A stretch of DNA of 28,417 nt from a virus. The position numbers and the translations under genes are program-made. The notes below the pieces were generated by a model. The model did no database searches and was not told where the DNA came from. It worked only from the letters and a program-made list of their open reading frames with translations. Shown one piece after another: positions 15,427 through 23,710 of this stretch. The DNA lies in IMG/VR virus record IMGVR_UViG_3300050821_002545, positions 1-28,417 of that record; one strand, 5' to 3'. The number at the start of each line of letters is the position of its first letter. Position 1 is the first letter of the stretch.

Positions 15427-18400
15427 CACCTCCTACGATCCCACTGAGCAGGACTTCGATCCGGTTTCGTTTATCCAACGCCAACGTAGGGCTACGATGG
15501 CGAATGCGCTCACGTCGCTGGACGCTAGCCCTGAGGATGCAGCTAGGGCTCAGGATTTGTCGAAGGCAACCGGCGCACCGCCTGCGTTGGTTTATGGGAA
15601 TTTGGATGGGTTTGAACAACAGCATAAGGCCTCGCTGACTGCGACGTTGTTGAAGAATAACCAATTCCTTGCGGAATATGCTGATAGTCACCCGCTGGCC
15701 GCGAAGGTTTCCAATGATGATTGGGGGAACTTGGATAGCCTCTCGCAGAGCCTCCAGAAGATGTGGGGACGAGGTCAGCCTCGTGGAGCTTTAGCCGAGG
15801 GGGTAGTCGAAGCTGCTCCGGAGACGGTACTAGCCAAGGCTGGTCAGGGCATACTCGGTGGTGCGGTAGCGGGTGCCCAGGAGGGGTTTGGGGATGAGCT
15901 TCCGGGACGGTACCTTTCCCTAGATAACCAAAACCGGCTGGCCTGGGCGATTAATACCACCCTTGGTGGCTTAGGCGAAACTGTACCTCGTTTAGTTAAT
16001 GCTGGAGTTGGTGCGGGGGTTGGAGCATATCTCGAGTTCCTCAACCAAATGTTTGGTCAGGAACGCTATCCAGGAGACGTGACTGGTTTTATGAACTCTG
16101 CCCTTCCTGGCTTGATTGGTGCTGAAGGTTCTGTCCATCCCGAGGCTCAAGAGGTTATAAAAAAAGCCGGTGATGTCTACCAGAACGTCAAACACTTCAT
16201 AGACGAAGGCAAAATCCCTCCAGTTGGCGTTGATCCCATCGTAGACGATCTACACAAAGAGCAAGCCAAACTCGACATAAAGGGCCTTGATGAAAATCTT
16301 AAAGAAGCCTCTTCCACCGCAACCCGAGAACGCTCCTCAGAGCTTCTTAAGAACTTCATCGACCAGCATACTGACGGAAGGATAGGAATCAATGCTGAGG
16401 CTATTCAGAGGTTATATGGAGATAAGCTACCTGAGGTGGATGACGGGATTTTGGGTTTCATTCCGGATTTGCAGCAACAGATTGTACTGGCTGCAAGTCA
16501 CGGTGGTGATGTGGAGGTGGGGCTTGGAGATTGGTTGGCCAAAGTCGACCCAGAGGTTGCCAAGGAACTCCATGATTTCATTCGGGTAAGACCTGGCGGG
16601 ATGACATTGGAGGAGACGAAGGAGCCAACGAAGGAAGTAGAGGAACCTGAGACTATTAAGTCCCCAGCTATTCAACTTAAAAGTGGTGAGATAATTGAAG
16701 GTAAGTCGCACCTAGATGCGATGGACCAACTTAAAGAGAGATTAGGTAAAGCCGATATTATTGATGAAATAGCGCCAACCGAAACCGGTATGGGAGGGTT
16801 CACCACTTCGCGTGGTAGACTAGTTGATCGAGAAGAGGCTGCTAGGATACAGGGTAAGTCAGAGGTTCCTGGTTTTCTACGGACTAGTGACCTTACCGCC
16901 GTCGATTCCCTCCGTCGTTCGGCTGGGTTGGAGCCACAGCCGCTACCTCAACAGTTTACTGTACAGGTTAGCAAGCCAATCCTCCCAACCAACGCTACTC
17001 CTTCCGGAGTAGAGATATCCAGAGGTGAGACTAAGGTCCCAACCATCGCGTCCTTCCAAGCCAAAGACATCCTTCCCAACCTAGACAAATCCAAGCTCAG
17101 CCCGATTACCCGAAAGCTAGCTGATTTCTTCACTAAACACTTCAGTACCGAACTTGGGAATGTGGATTTCCACGTCGTCAACGAAGCCGATATGGCGAAG
17201 TTATCCAAAGCCAACGGTTGGGATTTCACCGCAGCAGGATTCTATAACTCTGACGAGAACCACATAGTTCTCCACGAAGCAGTCGTCAATGGCAAATTCA
17301 GCGGGATTGATACGGCGAACATAGTCCTGCACGAACTATCCCACGCCGCGACCTCAGACGCCCTAGACGCTTCACCGGAGTTGTTCAAACATACCGACTC
17401 GGTACGTCAGGAGGTAATGGCTCAACTGATCAAGGTTGATCCAGATTCGTTCCACGAGTTCAACTATGCCTTCCAAAATCCCTACGAGTTCATGGCTGAG
17501 GCCTTCTCCAACCCGCGATTCCAAGAAGTCCTTTCAGCAGTTGCGATAGACGAGAAGACAGCAACTAGGTTGAACATACTTGGTCAAGGGAAAATCACTG
17601 CCTGGGACGCGGTTAGGGACATCGTCCGAAGGGTCTTTGAGAAGATCATTGGAACGAAGGTGGATAACTCGGCCTTGGATGCGGTTCTCCAAATTGGAAA
17701 ACTGACTGATATGGTTCGGGGGGTATTGACTGAAGGGAAGAAGTCTACTGTCCGTGCGATTAAACCTCCCGAAACCCCACTGGGCAAAGGGATAGTCCCT
17801 CGTACTGAAAAGTATATGGAGCTAATCGCCAAACAGAACGAAGAAGATCTGAAGTTCCAAAAGGAACAGGCCGAGAAATCCGAGCGCCAACGCCAAACCG
17901 CTGAGTGGAAAACCAACTTCACCCGCCTCCGTGCTGAAGAAGCCGAACGAATCCGCCAACGCCCCGATATCGCAGCCGACACCTTCCTCCGAACTGGAGA
18001 ACTCCCGAATGGAGAGAAGTTCCAGAAGATCAAACTCGATTCGACGAAGATTGATCCAGCACTTCGGGAGCGTACGCCACAGGATTATCTGGCTCGGGGT
18101 GGTATGGACCCTGACGCTCTTGCTGGTCATTTTGGTTACCAGTCTGGGGATGCGTTGGTTCGGGGGTTAGCGAAGCTGGCGGATGAAAGGGAGTTGGAGG
18201 ACCTGACGCCAAAGGCGCATATTAATCGGATTATCGACGCAGAAACCGATCGCAGGATGCGGAAGGAGTATGGGAACCTTGAGCAGAACATCCTTGATGA
18301 AGCTAAGGATCATGTCCTATCCCAAACCCAGATGGACTTGCTACATGAGGAGACGGTGGCATTGGGGATGCAGTCCAAGGCTGCGGCCCCGTTATCGAAG

Positions 18401-21139
18401 GACGCGTTGAAGGCTGCGTTGAAGGAACAATTCGACAAAACCCCAACCGCGCTTCATTCTTCGGACAAGTACATGGCCGCTGCTGGTAGGGCTGGGGCAA
18501 GGGCTGAGAAGGCGTTGTTGGAAAACAACCCAACCGAAGCTTATAAGGCTAAGCAAGAACAATACCACTCCACCATCCTCGCCAGCCTCGCCCGCAAGCT
18601 CGAAAAGGAACGTGACCAATTCGACAAACGCGTCAAGAACTGGCGGCGGCGCACCCCTTCCGGCGTTGACCAAGAAGACGCAGTCTGGATTCACCAAATC
18701 CTAGGCCAGATCGGCCTACCGCCAATGCGGCTTGTGCAGGATTTGGATCGACAGAAGGATTTGGTCAGTCCGTATAAGAACTTACGGGAGTATGTGACTG
18801 CTACGAACGAGATGCACGAGTTGGCGAATACGGATGTGGATGCGGTACAGCCGACGCAGCGGTTGAACGTAGCGGACTTTCTGTTCACTGACAACTACCG
18901 CTCAACTGTTGACGAGATGACGCCTGCGGAATTTCGGGATGTGTTTAATTCTCTGAAGTCGATTGACCACTACGCTCGGGAGACCAAGAAGCTGGATGTT
19001 AAGGGGAAGAAGGAAGACCTGAATGAAGTTGTGTCGGGCTTGGTTGCCCGGCTTAAGGCTGCGGTTAATGACAAACCGATCACGGATGAAGTCAGGCAGA
19101 AGCAATCAGCTGGACGGCTGGTTGGGACCTGGTTGCTCAACCCCGAAACCTGGATGAACCGGCTTGATCTTGGGAATAGACTTGGACCGTTCAACCAGTT
19201 AATCATCCGTCCGATTACCGAGGGACAGTATCTACTTAGGACCTTCGAGCGGGACTTCGCCAAGCAATGGAAAGACCTCGGCGATTTCCCGGACTTGAGG
19301 AAGAAAATCGAGAATACGATCTTCAAGGACCCACAGAGCGGCGATCTGGTCAATATGACCAAAGAGAACGCCTATGCGGTTCTCCAAAACATGGGCAACG
19401 AGCTTCAGCGGAAGAAACTCGTCCTCGGCTGGAAGGTTCATAAGGATGTCGAGCAGGGCACCCAGATGATCTGGCAATGGCTGGCTGGGGTTGGGATTAA
19501 GGCTGAGGACTTGGCCCGCGCGCAGAAGATGGGGGATATGTTTGATAAAGCGTTTAGCCTTTCGGAGAAGGCTTATACACATGTGGCTGGGGTAGCTCCG
19601 GAGAGGATTGAGTTAAAGACTGTACAAACGCCGTGGGGAGAACAGAAGGAGTGGTATCATCCGCTGATTCCCGATCCACTCCGGCATAGCTCCAAGCTCA
19701 CTGTTGATGACATGATTGGGGATAGCGGGTATTTCCGCCCAAGTCCCTCGGCTGGATATACCAAGACCCGAACCGGAGCCACCTATCCGATTGACCTAAC
19801 CTTCGATTCAGTCCCATTCAAGCTTAAACAAATCCTCAACGACGCAGCAATGCGCGTTCCTGTTAATGAAGTCAGCAAGATTGTCTACCACAACAACTTC
19901 AAAGCCGCGTTTAAGAAATACTACGGGCAAGAGTACGCAGGTGCGCTGGACGCTTGGATGAAGGATGTTGCGGGGAACAGGCAGTGGGTACCATCGAATT
20001 TAAGAGCACTGGACAAAGCGGTCAATACTCTCCAACAAAACCTCAGCACCCTATTGATTGGCTGGAACCTCGGTACTGTAGCCAAGCACGCACCCACCGC
20101 CGCAGTGTTCTCAGCAGCCGAAGTTGGTCCAATCCGGTTTGCCCAGTCCGCTTTCAAGATGCTCTACCAGCTTCCCGGCTCGCGTGAGGCTTGGGGTTTC
20201 ATGATGGAGAACAGCGAAGAACTCCAGAATCGTATGCGTAGTATGGAAGATACCCTTATCGCCCAAAATCGGGAATCGTTCAAGAAACTTGGCTGGAAGG
20301 GGAAATACGCAAATTTCCGGGATGTGGTTGAATGGTATGGTCACTTTCCCGTAGCGGCTACTGATTTGATTTCCGCCGTAGCAATGGGCCATGCGGAGTA
20401 CCTGCGGTTGGCTGAGGAACAACCAGACCTGTCACATGGGGATATAATGAACCTCGTGAATACAGCTATCCGCCGTACCCATGGTTCCTCGATCCTTTCC
20501 AACCGTCCTGGGATCATGCGCTACAATAGCCCCTTTGCTCGGTTAATCATGCCCTTCTACAACTTTATGTCCAATGCCCTTCAGCGGAACTACGAACTCG
20601 CCTGGAAGACCAAACTCGCAATGCAGGGCCGGGACCTGCCAGAGATGAAGGGATTTGAGGAGGAGCAGTTCAAAGCCGGACCGCAGCATATCAAGTCAAT
20701 CATCGGCGGCTTAATGGTTTATGGAGTGATGGTTTCATTAATTGAACAGAAGGTTGATCCACTTCCGGATGATCCTAAAAGCAGTCGAGTTGGTTATTGG
20801 GCTAAGGTCCTGACCAGAGGCTATCCCTCCATGATTCCTGTGGTCAGAGACGCGGTCAACTTCCTCGAACAGGGTCATGAGCCGAGTATTGGCTTGTATG
20901 GAACCTTTGCACGCAATGTGGATAAGGCACTGGACCATAAGAGCTATACCCACAATCCTGGTCAGACCTTCAGGACGTTGAATACGCTCTTTGGCACCCT
21001 GACCGGATTAACTTTCGAACCCATCGGCCGAGCCGGCGAGTTCACTTTCAACGTCGCAGCGGGGGTTGAGCACCCGAAAGGGATGGGGGATTTATTCAAA
21101 GGACTATACCACGGAACTCTAAAGGAGTCTAGAAAATGA
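15419..21139 (+). CDS. Internal virion protein D-like giant ejection protein (T7 gp16-like) with HExxH metallopeptidase domain
   Basis: The 1906-residue product starts with GTG at 15419. The N-terminal 120 residues (DFDPVSFIQRQRRATMANALTSLDASPEDAARAQDLSKATG) match the usual opening of large ejected phage proteins. Residues of about 140-220 are Gly/Ala/Leu-rich and may be membrane-active. Residues of roughly 560-710 form a zincin-like domain: HELSH at 638-642 and a downstream EFMAEAF at 690-696, whose Glu could be the third zinc ligand. Residues 790-1050 are charged coiled coil. The C-terminal 700 residues include NTLQQNLSTLLIGWNLGTVAKHAPTAA and MPFYNFMSNALQRNYELAWKT, helices common in polyvalent ejected proteins. 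No lytic transglycosylase motif of the T7 gp16 type is visible. There is no cysteine in the whole chain. Role: inner membrane/periplasm part of the ejection machine; the peptidase may clear envelope proteins or process partners. Confidence 0.8.
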   Translation: MSDTSYDPTEQDFDPVSFIQRQRRATMANALTSLDASPEDAARAQDLSKATGAPPALVYGNLDGFEQQHKASLTATLLKNNQFLAEYADSHPLAAKVSNDDWGNLDSLSQSLQKMWGRGQPRGALAEGVVEAAPETVLAKAGQGILGGAVAGAQEGFGDELPGRYLSLDNQNRLAWAINTTLGGLGETVPRLVNAGVGAGVGAYLEFLNQMFGQERYPGDVTGFMNSALPGLIGAEGSVHPEAQEVIKKAGDVYQNVKHFIDEGKIPPVGVDPIVDDLHKEQAKLDIKGLDENLKEASSTATRERSSELLKNFIDQHTDGRIGINAEAIQRLYGDKLPEVDDGILGFIPDLQQQIVLAASHGGDVEVGLGDWLAKVDPEVAKELHDFIRVRPGGMTLEETKEPTKEVEEPETIKSPAIQLKSGEIIEGKSHLDAMDQLKERLGKADIIDEIAPTETGMGGFTTSRGRLVDREEAARIQGKSEVPGFLRTSDLTAVDSLRRSAGLEPQPLPQQFTVQVSKPILPTNATPSGVEISRGETKVPTIASFQAKDILPNLDKSKLSPITRKLADFFTKHFSTELGNVDFHVVNEADMAKLSKANGWDFTAAGFYNSDENHIVLHEAVVNGKFSGIDTANIVLHELSHAATSDALDASPELFKHTDSVRQEVMAQLIKVDPDSFHEFNYAFQNPYEFMAEAFSNPRFQEVLSAVAIDEKTATRLNILGQGKITAWDAVRDIVRRVFEKIIGTKVDNSALDAVLQIGKLTDMVRGVLTEGKKSTVRAIKPPETPLGKGIVPRTEKYMELIAKQNEEDLKFQKEQAEKSERQRQTAEWKTNFTRLRAEEAERIRQRPDIAADTFLRTGELPNGEKFQKIKLDSTKIDPALRERTPQDYLARGGMDPDALAGHFGYQSGDALVRGLAKLADERELEDLTPKAHINRIIDAETDRRMRKEYGNLEQNILDEAKDHVLSQTQMDLLHEETVALGMQSKAAAPLSKDALKAALKEQFDKTPTALHSSDKYMAAAGRAGARAEKALLENNPTEAYKAKQEQYHSTILASLARKLEKERDQFDKRVKNWRRRTPSGVDQEDAVWIHQILGQIGLPPMRLVQDLDRQKDLVSPYKNLREYVTATNEMHELANTDVDAVQPTQRLNVADFLFTDNYRSTVDEMTPAEFRDVFNSLKSIDHYARETKKLDVKGKKEDLNEVVSGLVARLKAAVNDKPITDEVRQKQSAGRLVGTWLLNPETWMNRLDLGNRLGPFNQLIIRPITEGQYLLRTFERDFAKQWKDLGDFPDLRKKIENTIFKDPQSGDLVNMTKENAYAVLQNMGNELQRKKLVLGWKVHKDVEQGTQMIWQWLAGVGIKAEDLARAQKMGDMFDKAFSLSEKAYTHVAGVAPERIELKTVQTPWGEQKEWYHPLIPDPLRHSSKLTVDDMIGDSGYFRPSPSAGYTKTRTGATYPIDLTFDSVPFKLKQILNDAAMRVPVNEVSKIVYHNNFKAAFKKYYGQEYAGALDAWMKDVAGNRQWVPSNLRALDKAVNTLQQNLSTLLIGWNLGTVAKHAPTAAVFSAAEVGPIRFAQSAFKMLYQLPGSREAWGFMMENSEELQNRMRSMEDTLIAQNRESFKKLGWKGKYANFRDVVEWYGHFPVAATDLISAVAMGHAEYLRLAEEQPDLSHGDIMNLVNTAIRRTHGSSILSNRPGIMRYNSPFARLIMPFYNFMSNALQRNYELAWKTKLAMQGRDLPEMKGFEEEQFKAGPQHIKSIIGGLMVYGVMVSLIEQKVDPLPDDPKSSRVGYWAKVLTRGYPSMIPVVRDAVNFLEQGHEPSIGLYGTFARNVDKALDHKSYTHNPGQTFRTLNTLFGTLTGLTFEPIGRAGEFTFNVAAGVEHPKGMGDLFKGLYHGTLKESRK

Positions 21140-21366
21140 AAGATATCGACACTATCCAAGACGACCCAAAGTTTGAAGAATTCTGCCAGTTGGCTTACTA
21201 CTTCTATAAAGAGTATGGAGTGAAGGTGTGGCACCCAAATGTATTTCAACCTCCAAATGAGGAGTTTGATCTTATAAAGGACTTCTATGAGCCACTAGAA
21301 GCTTGCGGTTTTGATTCGAAAAACGAAATCTACTGCTATGGGACCCCGGAAGATGAACACCTTTAA
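21136..21366 (+). CDS. Small acidic phage protein, unknown function
   Basis: The product is 76 residues from the ATG of an ATGA overlap with the giant ejection protein gene. The sequence (MKDIDTIQDDPKFEEFCQLAYYFYKEYGVKVWHPNVFQPPNEEFDLIKDFYEPLEACGF) is acidic and aromatic, likely a small globular helical protein. There is no signal or membrane segment. Its end overlaps the start of the endolysin gene by 14 bases. Position between ejection and lysis genes does not identify a role. Confidence 0.55.
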   Translation: MKDIDTIQDDPKFEEFCQLAYYFYKEYGVKVWHPNVFQPPNEEFDLIKDFYEPLEACGFDSKNEIYCYGTPEDEHL

Positions 21367-21814
21367 GACCTCTGACAATGGTAGGAAGTTTATCGAAACC
21401 TGGGAGGGACTATATCTCCATACTTACAATGACGGAACGGGGGTACTGACCATCGGTTACGGTCACACCACCGCAGCTGGTCCACCTAGTGTAATGCATG
21501 GTCAGACCATAACCTCTACTCAAGCAGATGAAATCCTAGCCTCAGACCTTATGCGAGTTGAGGAAGCGGTAAATCGGTTGGTCCTAGTAACGATCAACCA
21601 GAACCAATTCGACGCCTTAGTCAGCTTTGACTTCAACACCGGAGGCTTAGCCCGATCCAGTGTGCTTAGCTCCATCAACCACAATGAATTCGACCGCGTC
21701 GTCCCTGACCTTAATCTCTGGATAATGGCTGGGAAGCGGGTTATGCAAGGATTGGTCAAGCGGCGAAGAGCCGAGGGGATTTTATTCAATACAGGTGAAA
21801 TAGTTGGACCATAG
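21353..21814 (+). CDS. Endolysin, GH24 lysozyme family
   Basis: The product is 153 residues from the ATG at 21353 (MNTFKTSDNGRKFIETWEG); a longer frame from 21311 adds a Lys/Arg stretch inside the previous gene. The catalytic signature is complete: E18, then eight residues, D27, five residues, T33, followed by IGYGHT. This is the E-8-D/C-5-T arrangement of T4/P22/lambda-R21-type lysozymes. Later conserved elements are also present: QNQFDALVSFDFNTGG and RAEGILFNTG. No N-terminal signal or SAR helix is visible, so release to the periplasm would depend on a holin. The enzyme cuts peptidoglycan between N-acetylmuramic acid and N-acetylglucosamine. It is the first recognisable gene of the lysis region. 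Confidence 0.93.
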   Translation: MNTFKTSDNGRKFIETWEGLYLHTYNDGTGVLTIGYGHTTAAGPPSVMHGQTITSTQADEILASDLMRVEEAVNRLVLVTINQNQFDALVSFDFNTGGLARSSVLSSINHNEFDRVVPDLNLWIMAGKRVMQGLVKRRRAEGILFNTGEIVGP

Positions 21815-21824
21815 AGGAGGGGAT

Positions 21825-22196
21825 ATGTTCACCATCGACCCGAAATGGCGATTCGTCATTGGGCTAGTAGTCACAACTGCCATCGCCATCTCAACCGGAA
21901 CATTGGTTCTCACCAATGCGATCCCGGCGTATTGGATTAAACCCTTCACCGCCTGGTGTGGGATCATTGCGTTTGTGGGTAGTGCGGCACAGACGGGGAT
22001 TTCTGGACTTGGCATGAGTACCCAATCCCGCAATGCCGCAGCGACCACACCCAACACCGTGGTTGTTCAAGCCAACTCCGCTGCTGACGCTGCTGGAGTT
22101 GCCAACAAACTCGCCGCTATGCCGGAAGTTAACAAGGTGGTGGCTGAGCAGAAGCTCGCTGACGCCGCCCCCAGCCCAAAGGTGGTGTCACAATGA
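21825..22196 (+). CDS. Holin-like membrane protein
   Basis: The product is 123 residues from the ATG at 21825, preceded by a strong GAGGAGGGG at 21814-21822. Two membrane segments are visible: FVIGLVVTTAIAISTGTLVL (about 10-29) and AWCGIIAFVGSAAQTGISGLG (about 42-62). They are followed by an Ala/Thr/Asn-rich soluble tail (NTVVVQANSAADAAGVANKL). Size, two-helix topology and position just after the endolysin support a holin that opens the inner membrane for the lysozyme. The tail is longer than in many class II holins. The stop overlaps the next ATG (ATGA). Confidence 0.7.
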   Translation: MFTIDPKWRFVIGLVVTTAIAISTGTLVLTNAIPAYWIKPFTAWCGIIAFVGSAAQTGISGLGMSTQSRNAAATTPNTVVVQANSAADAAGVANKLAAMPEVNKVVAEQKLADAAPSPKVVSQ

Positions 22197-22405
22197 GTGG
22201 TAGTTTTATCGAAGACGAGGCGCTACGCTTCGAGGGCTTCAATGACGCGCAAATCGCGCAAATTGAAGCTGCAATACCAAGAGCGCAAACTCTAGTTGCG
22301 TTGGTTGAGAAAAACATCGCAACTATAAACGAAGCTTGGGCGGATATCCAAGCTTTACTACCTGTGTTGAATATGATCTTAACAACTGTGGGGACTAAGA
22401 AATGA
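22193..22405 (+). CDS. Small helical protein in the lysis region
   Basis: The product is 70 residues from the ATG of an ATGA overlap. An acidic amphipathic N-terminus (SGSFIEDEALRFEGFNDAQIAQIEAAIPRAQTLVALVEKN) is followed by a moderately hydrophobic C-terminal helix (ADIQALLPVLNMILTTVG) ending KK. It could be a peripheral membrane helper of lysis or a small virion protein. There are no cysteines and no signal. ATGA overlaps at both ends tie it to the holin-like and barrel genes. Confidence 0.55.
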   Translation: MSGSFIEDEALRFEGFNDAQIAQIEAAIPRAQTLVALVEKNIATINEAWADIQALLPVLNMILTTVGTKK

Positions 22406-23055
22406 GGAAGTTACTGTTAGCTACCGCGCTGTTGCTACCTGTAGGGGCTCAGGCGGCTGATCTACGGTTGCCGGTCAAGGCTCCGCTTGCAGCTGTTCCG
22501 GTTTGCACCACCTCCTTCTGCACCGGGTTCTACTTCGGTGCAGGATTCGACGGGAACGGCAGCAATGCCGACATCCTCGGCTCAGGCCTCAGCGGATCGG
22601 TATTCGCTGCCGGGGCTGTCCCGTCTGTCCAGGCTGGGTATCAGCTTTGGAACGGGACGTTGTTCCTGGCTGGAGAAGTTGGGGCAGGGTATGTGATCCC
22701 TTCTGCCTCGACTATCAACTCTGTGAGTGTTGACCCTGCTCAGAAAGGGTGGCTGGCGTACCAAGAAGCCCAGCTTGGCGGCACGTTATCGGGGTTGCTG
22801 GGTACTGGATCAACCGCAGTCACCGTCCCGAACGGGCTGCTGGTTGACCTGATCGCCCCCTACGTCGCCCTCGGTGTTGCTGAAGAACAGCATGCAACTG
22901 GTCTCGAAACTGGCGCAGGCGCCAAGTTCGTCATCACTCCCAACGGGGTTCTCGATGTCGGCTACCGCTACATTCCGTTCAACTCAACGGTACTTGGCGT
23001 GACCCAAAAGGCGGATAACCTCGTCCGCGTTCGGTTTAGCTATATCTTCAAATAA
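22402..23055 (+). CDS. Outer membrane beta-barrel protein (Omp25/opacity-type)
   Basis: The 217-residue product starts with a textbook signal peptide (MRKLLLATALLLPVGAQA, cut before ADLRLP). The mature N-terminus ADLRLPVKAPLAAVPVC resembles the ADLP-KAP linker of rhizobial outer membrane proteins of the Omp25/Omp31 group. Alternating hydrophobic strands follow: GFYFGAGFDGNGSNADI, VQAGYQLWNGTLFLAGEVGAGYV, IAPYVALGVAEEQHA, GAGAKFVITPNGVLDVGYRYIPF. The C-terminal strand VRVRFSYIFK is close to a beta-signal, with the aromatic one residue from the end. At this length an eight-stranded barrel is expected. It is translationally coupled to the lysis genes by ATGA and followed by terminators. Possible roles are outer membrane disruption at lysis, masking the receptor, or an acquired host gene. 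It is unusual for a phage lysis region. Confidence 0.75.
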   Translation: MRKLLLATALLLPVGAQAADLRLPVKAPLAAVPVCTTSFCTGFYFGAGFDGNGSNADILGSGLSGSVFAAGAVPSVQAGYQLWNGTLFLAGEVGAGYVIPSASTINSVSVDPAQKGWLAYQEAQLGGTLSGLLGTGSTAVTVPNGLLVDLIAPYVALGVAEEQHATGLETGAGAKFVITPNGVLDVGYRYIPFNSTVLGVTQKADNLVRVRFSYIFK

Positions 23056-23057
23056 CT

Positions 23058-23086
23058 CCCCGAGGCTATCTTCCTCCGTTTCGGGG
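23058..23086 (+). terminator. First hairpin of a tandem terminator
   Basis: CCCCGAGGC (23058-23066) can pair with GTTTCGGGG (23078-23086), nine pairs including two G-U, around an 11-base loop, starting three bases after the barrel gene's stop. No U-run follows directly, so it may assist the second hairpin or protect the mRNA 3' end. Confidence 0.45.
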
Positions 23087-23091
23087 CAACT

Positions 23092-23115
23092 GAGGGCGCA
23101 AATGCCCTCTTCTTT
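23092..23115 (+). terminator. Rho-independent terminator
   Basis: A perfect six-base stem, GAGGGC (23092-23097) with GCCCTC (23104-23109), encloses a six-base loop and is followed by TTCTTT. It lies about 35 bases after the lysis region and would end or attenuate late transcription there. An ATG at 23102 falls in its loop, which argues against that start for the next gene. Confidence 0.65.
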
Positions 23116-23144
23116 ACCCACGATGATAGAAACTCTAGAAACTT

Positions 23145-23148
23145 GGAG
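23145..23148 (+). promoter_or_regulatory. Ribosome binding site deciding the start at 23156
   Basis: GGAG at 23145-23148 is seven bases from the ATG at 23156. The earlier in-frame ATGs at 23102 and 23123 lie in or next to the terminator hairpin and have no comparable site. Confidence 0.5.
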
Positions 23149-23155
23149 ACACGTA

Positions 23156-23476
23156 ATGGACCCCGCGTGGGTACAGACGCTTGTTACTGTAGGGAGCTTT
23201 CTGGTCTTAGGGACGGTATATATCGTGAATGGGAGAAACGCGGCGAAGTTGCTTGGGGCAAGGTTGGAATTCGTAGACGCGTCATTGGAAGACTTCAAAA
23301 AGGAGATCGGGAAATTGACGGAAGTATTGGTCGCGCAAGCGGTTCAGGGGAAGCGGGTTGATAACGTCGAAGAACGCATCATGGCTCAGGGGAAGCGGTT
23401 GGATGAAGTAGAGAAGAGGCTTAACCTCTATGCAGATGCGCCGATCTATCAACGACGGGACTACGGGAGCAAATAG
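23156..23476 (+). CDS. Single-pass membrane protein with coiled-coil tail
   Basis: The product is 106 residues from the ATG at 23156. One membrane helix (WVQTLVTVGSFLVLGTVYIV, residues 4-23) is followed by NGRNAAK and a long charged helix with heptad character (LEDFKKEIGKLTEVLVAQAVQGKRVDNVEERIMAQGKRLDEVEKRLNLY). Two near-repeats, VQGKRVDNVEER and AQGKRLDEVEKR, lie back to back. The layout resembles an i-spanin or a membrane-anchored phage accessory protein, but positive charges after the helix point to a cytoplasmic tail, which does not fit a spanin. It follows the tandem terminator, so it is either read-through or separately expressed. Confidence 0.6.
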   Translation: MDPAWVQTLVTVGSFLVLGTVYIVNGRNAAKLLGARLEFVDASLEDFKKEIGKLTEVLVAQAVQGKRVDNVEERIMAQGKRLDEVEKRLNLYADAPIYQRRDYGSK

Positions 23477-23485
23477 GAGGGGTTA

Positions 23486-23710
23486 ATGGAAGCTTGGGCT
23501 TCGCTTATCGTCTCTATCGCGACGTTGATAACCGCAACCGGAGCGGTGGTGTTGGGTATCTTAAATCGCACGAAGATAGACGAGAATATCAATAAGACGA
23601 ATGAGGTTCATGTTTTATTTAATAGCCGAATGGACCAGTTGCTGAAGGCTAATGGTTTAGTACAAAGAGCAGCAGGGGCTCAGGAGGAACGGGATCGGAA
23701 TAATTCCTAA
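23486..23710 (+). CDS. Small single-pass membrane protein
   Basis: The product is 74 residues. AGGAGGGG just before the ATG is a strong ribosome binding site. A membrane helix (AWASLIVSIATLITATGAVVLGIL, residues 3-26) is followed by NRTKIDENINKTNEVHVLFNSRMDQLLKA and a polar tail. The plan is the same as that of the preceding gene, so the two may work together. A holin or anti-holin accessory is possible; no family is recognised. Its TAA overlaps the stop codon of the convergent ATPase gene. Confidence 0.6.
   Translation: MEAWASLIVSIATLITATGAVVLGILNRTKIDENINKTNEVHVLFNSRMDQLLKANGLVQRAAGAQEERDRNNS

Noticed and set aside
23102-23155. Earlier start for the membrane/coiled-coil protein
   Set aside because: The ATG at 23102 is in the loop of the terminator hairpin; GGAG favours 23156.
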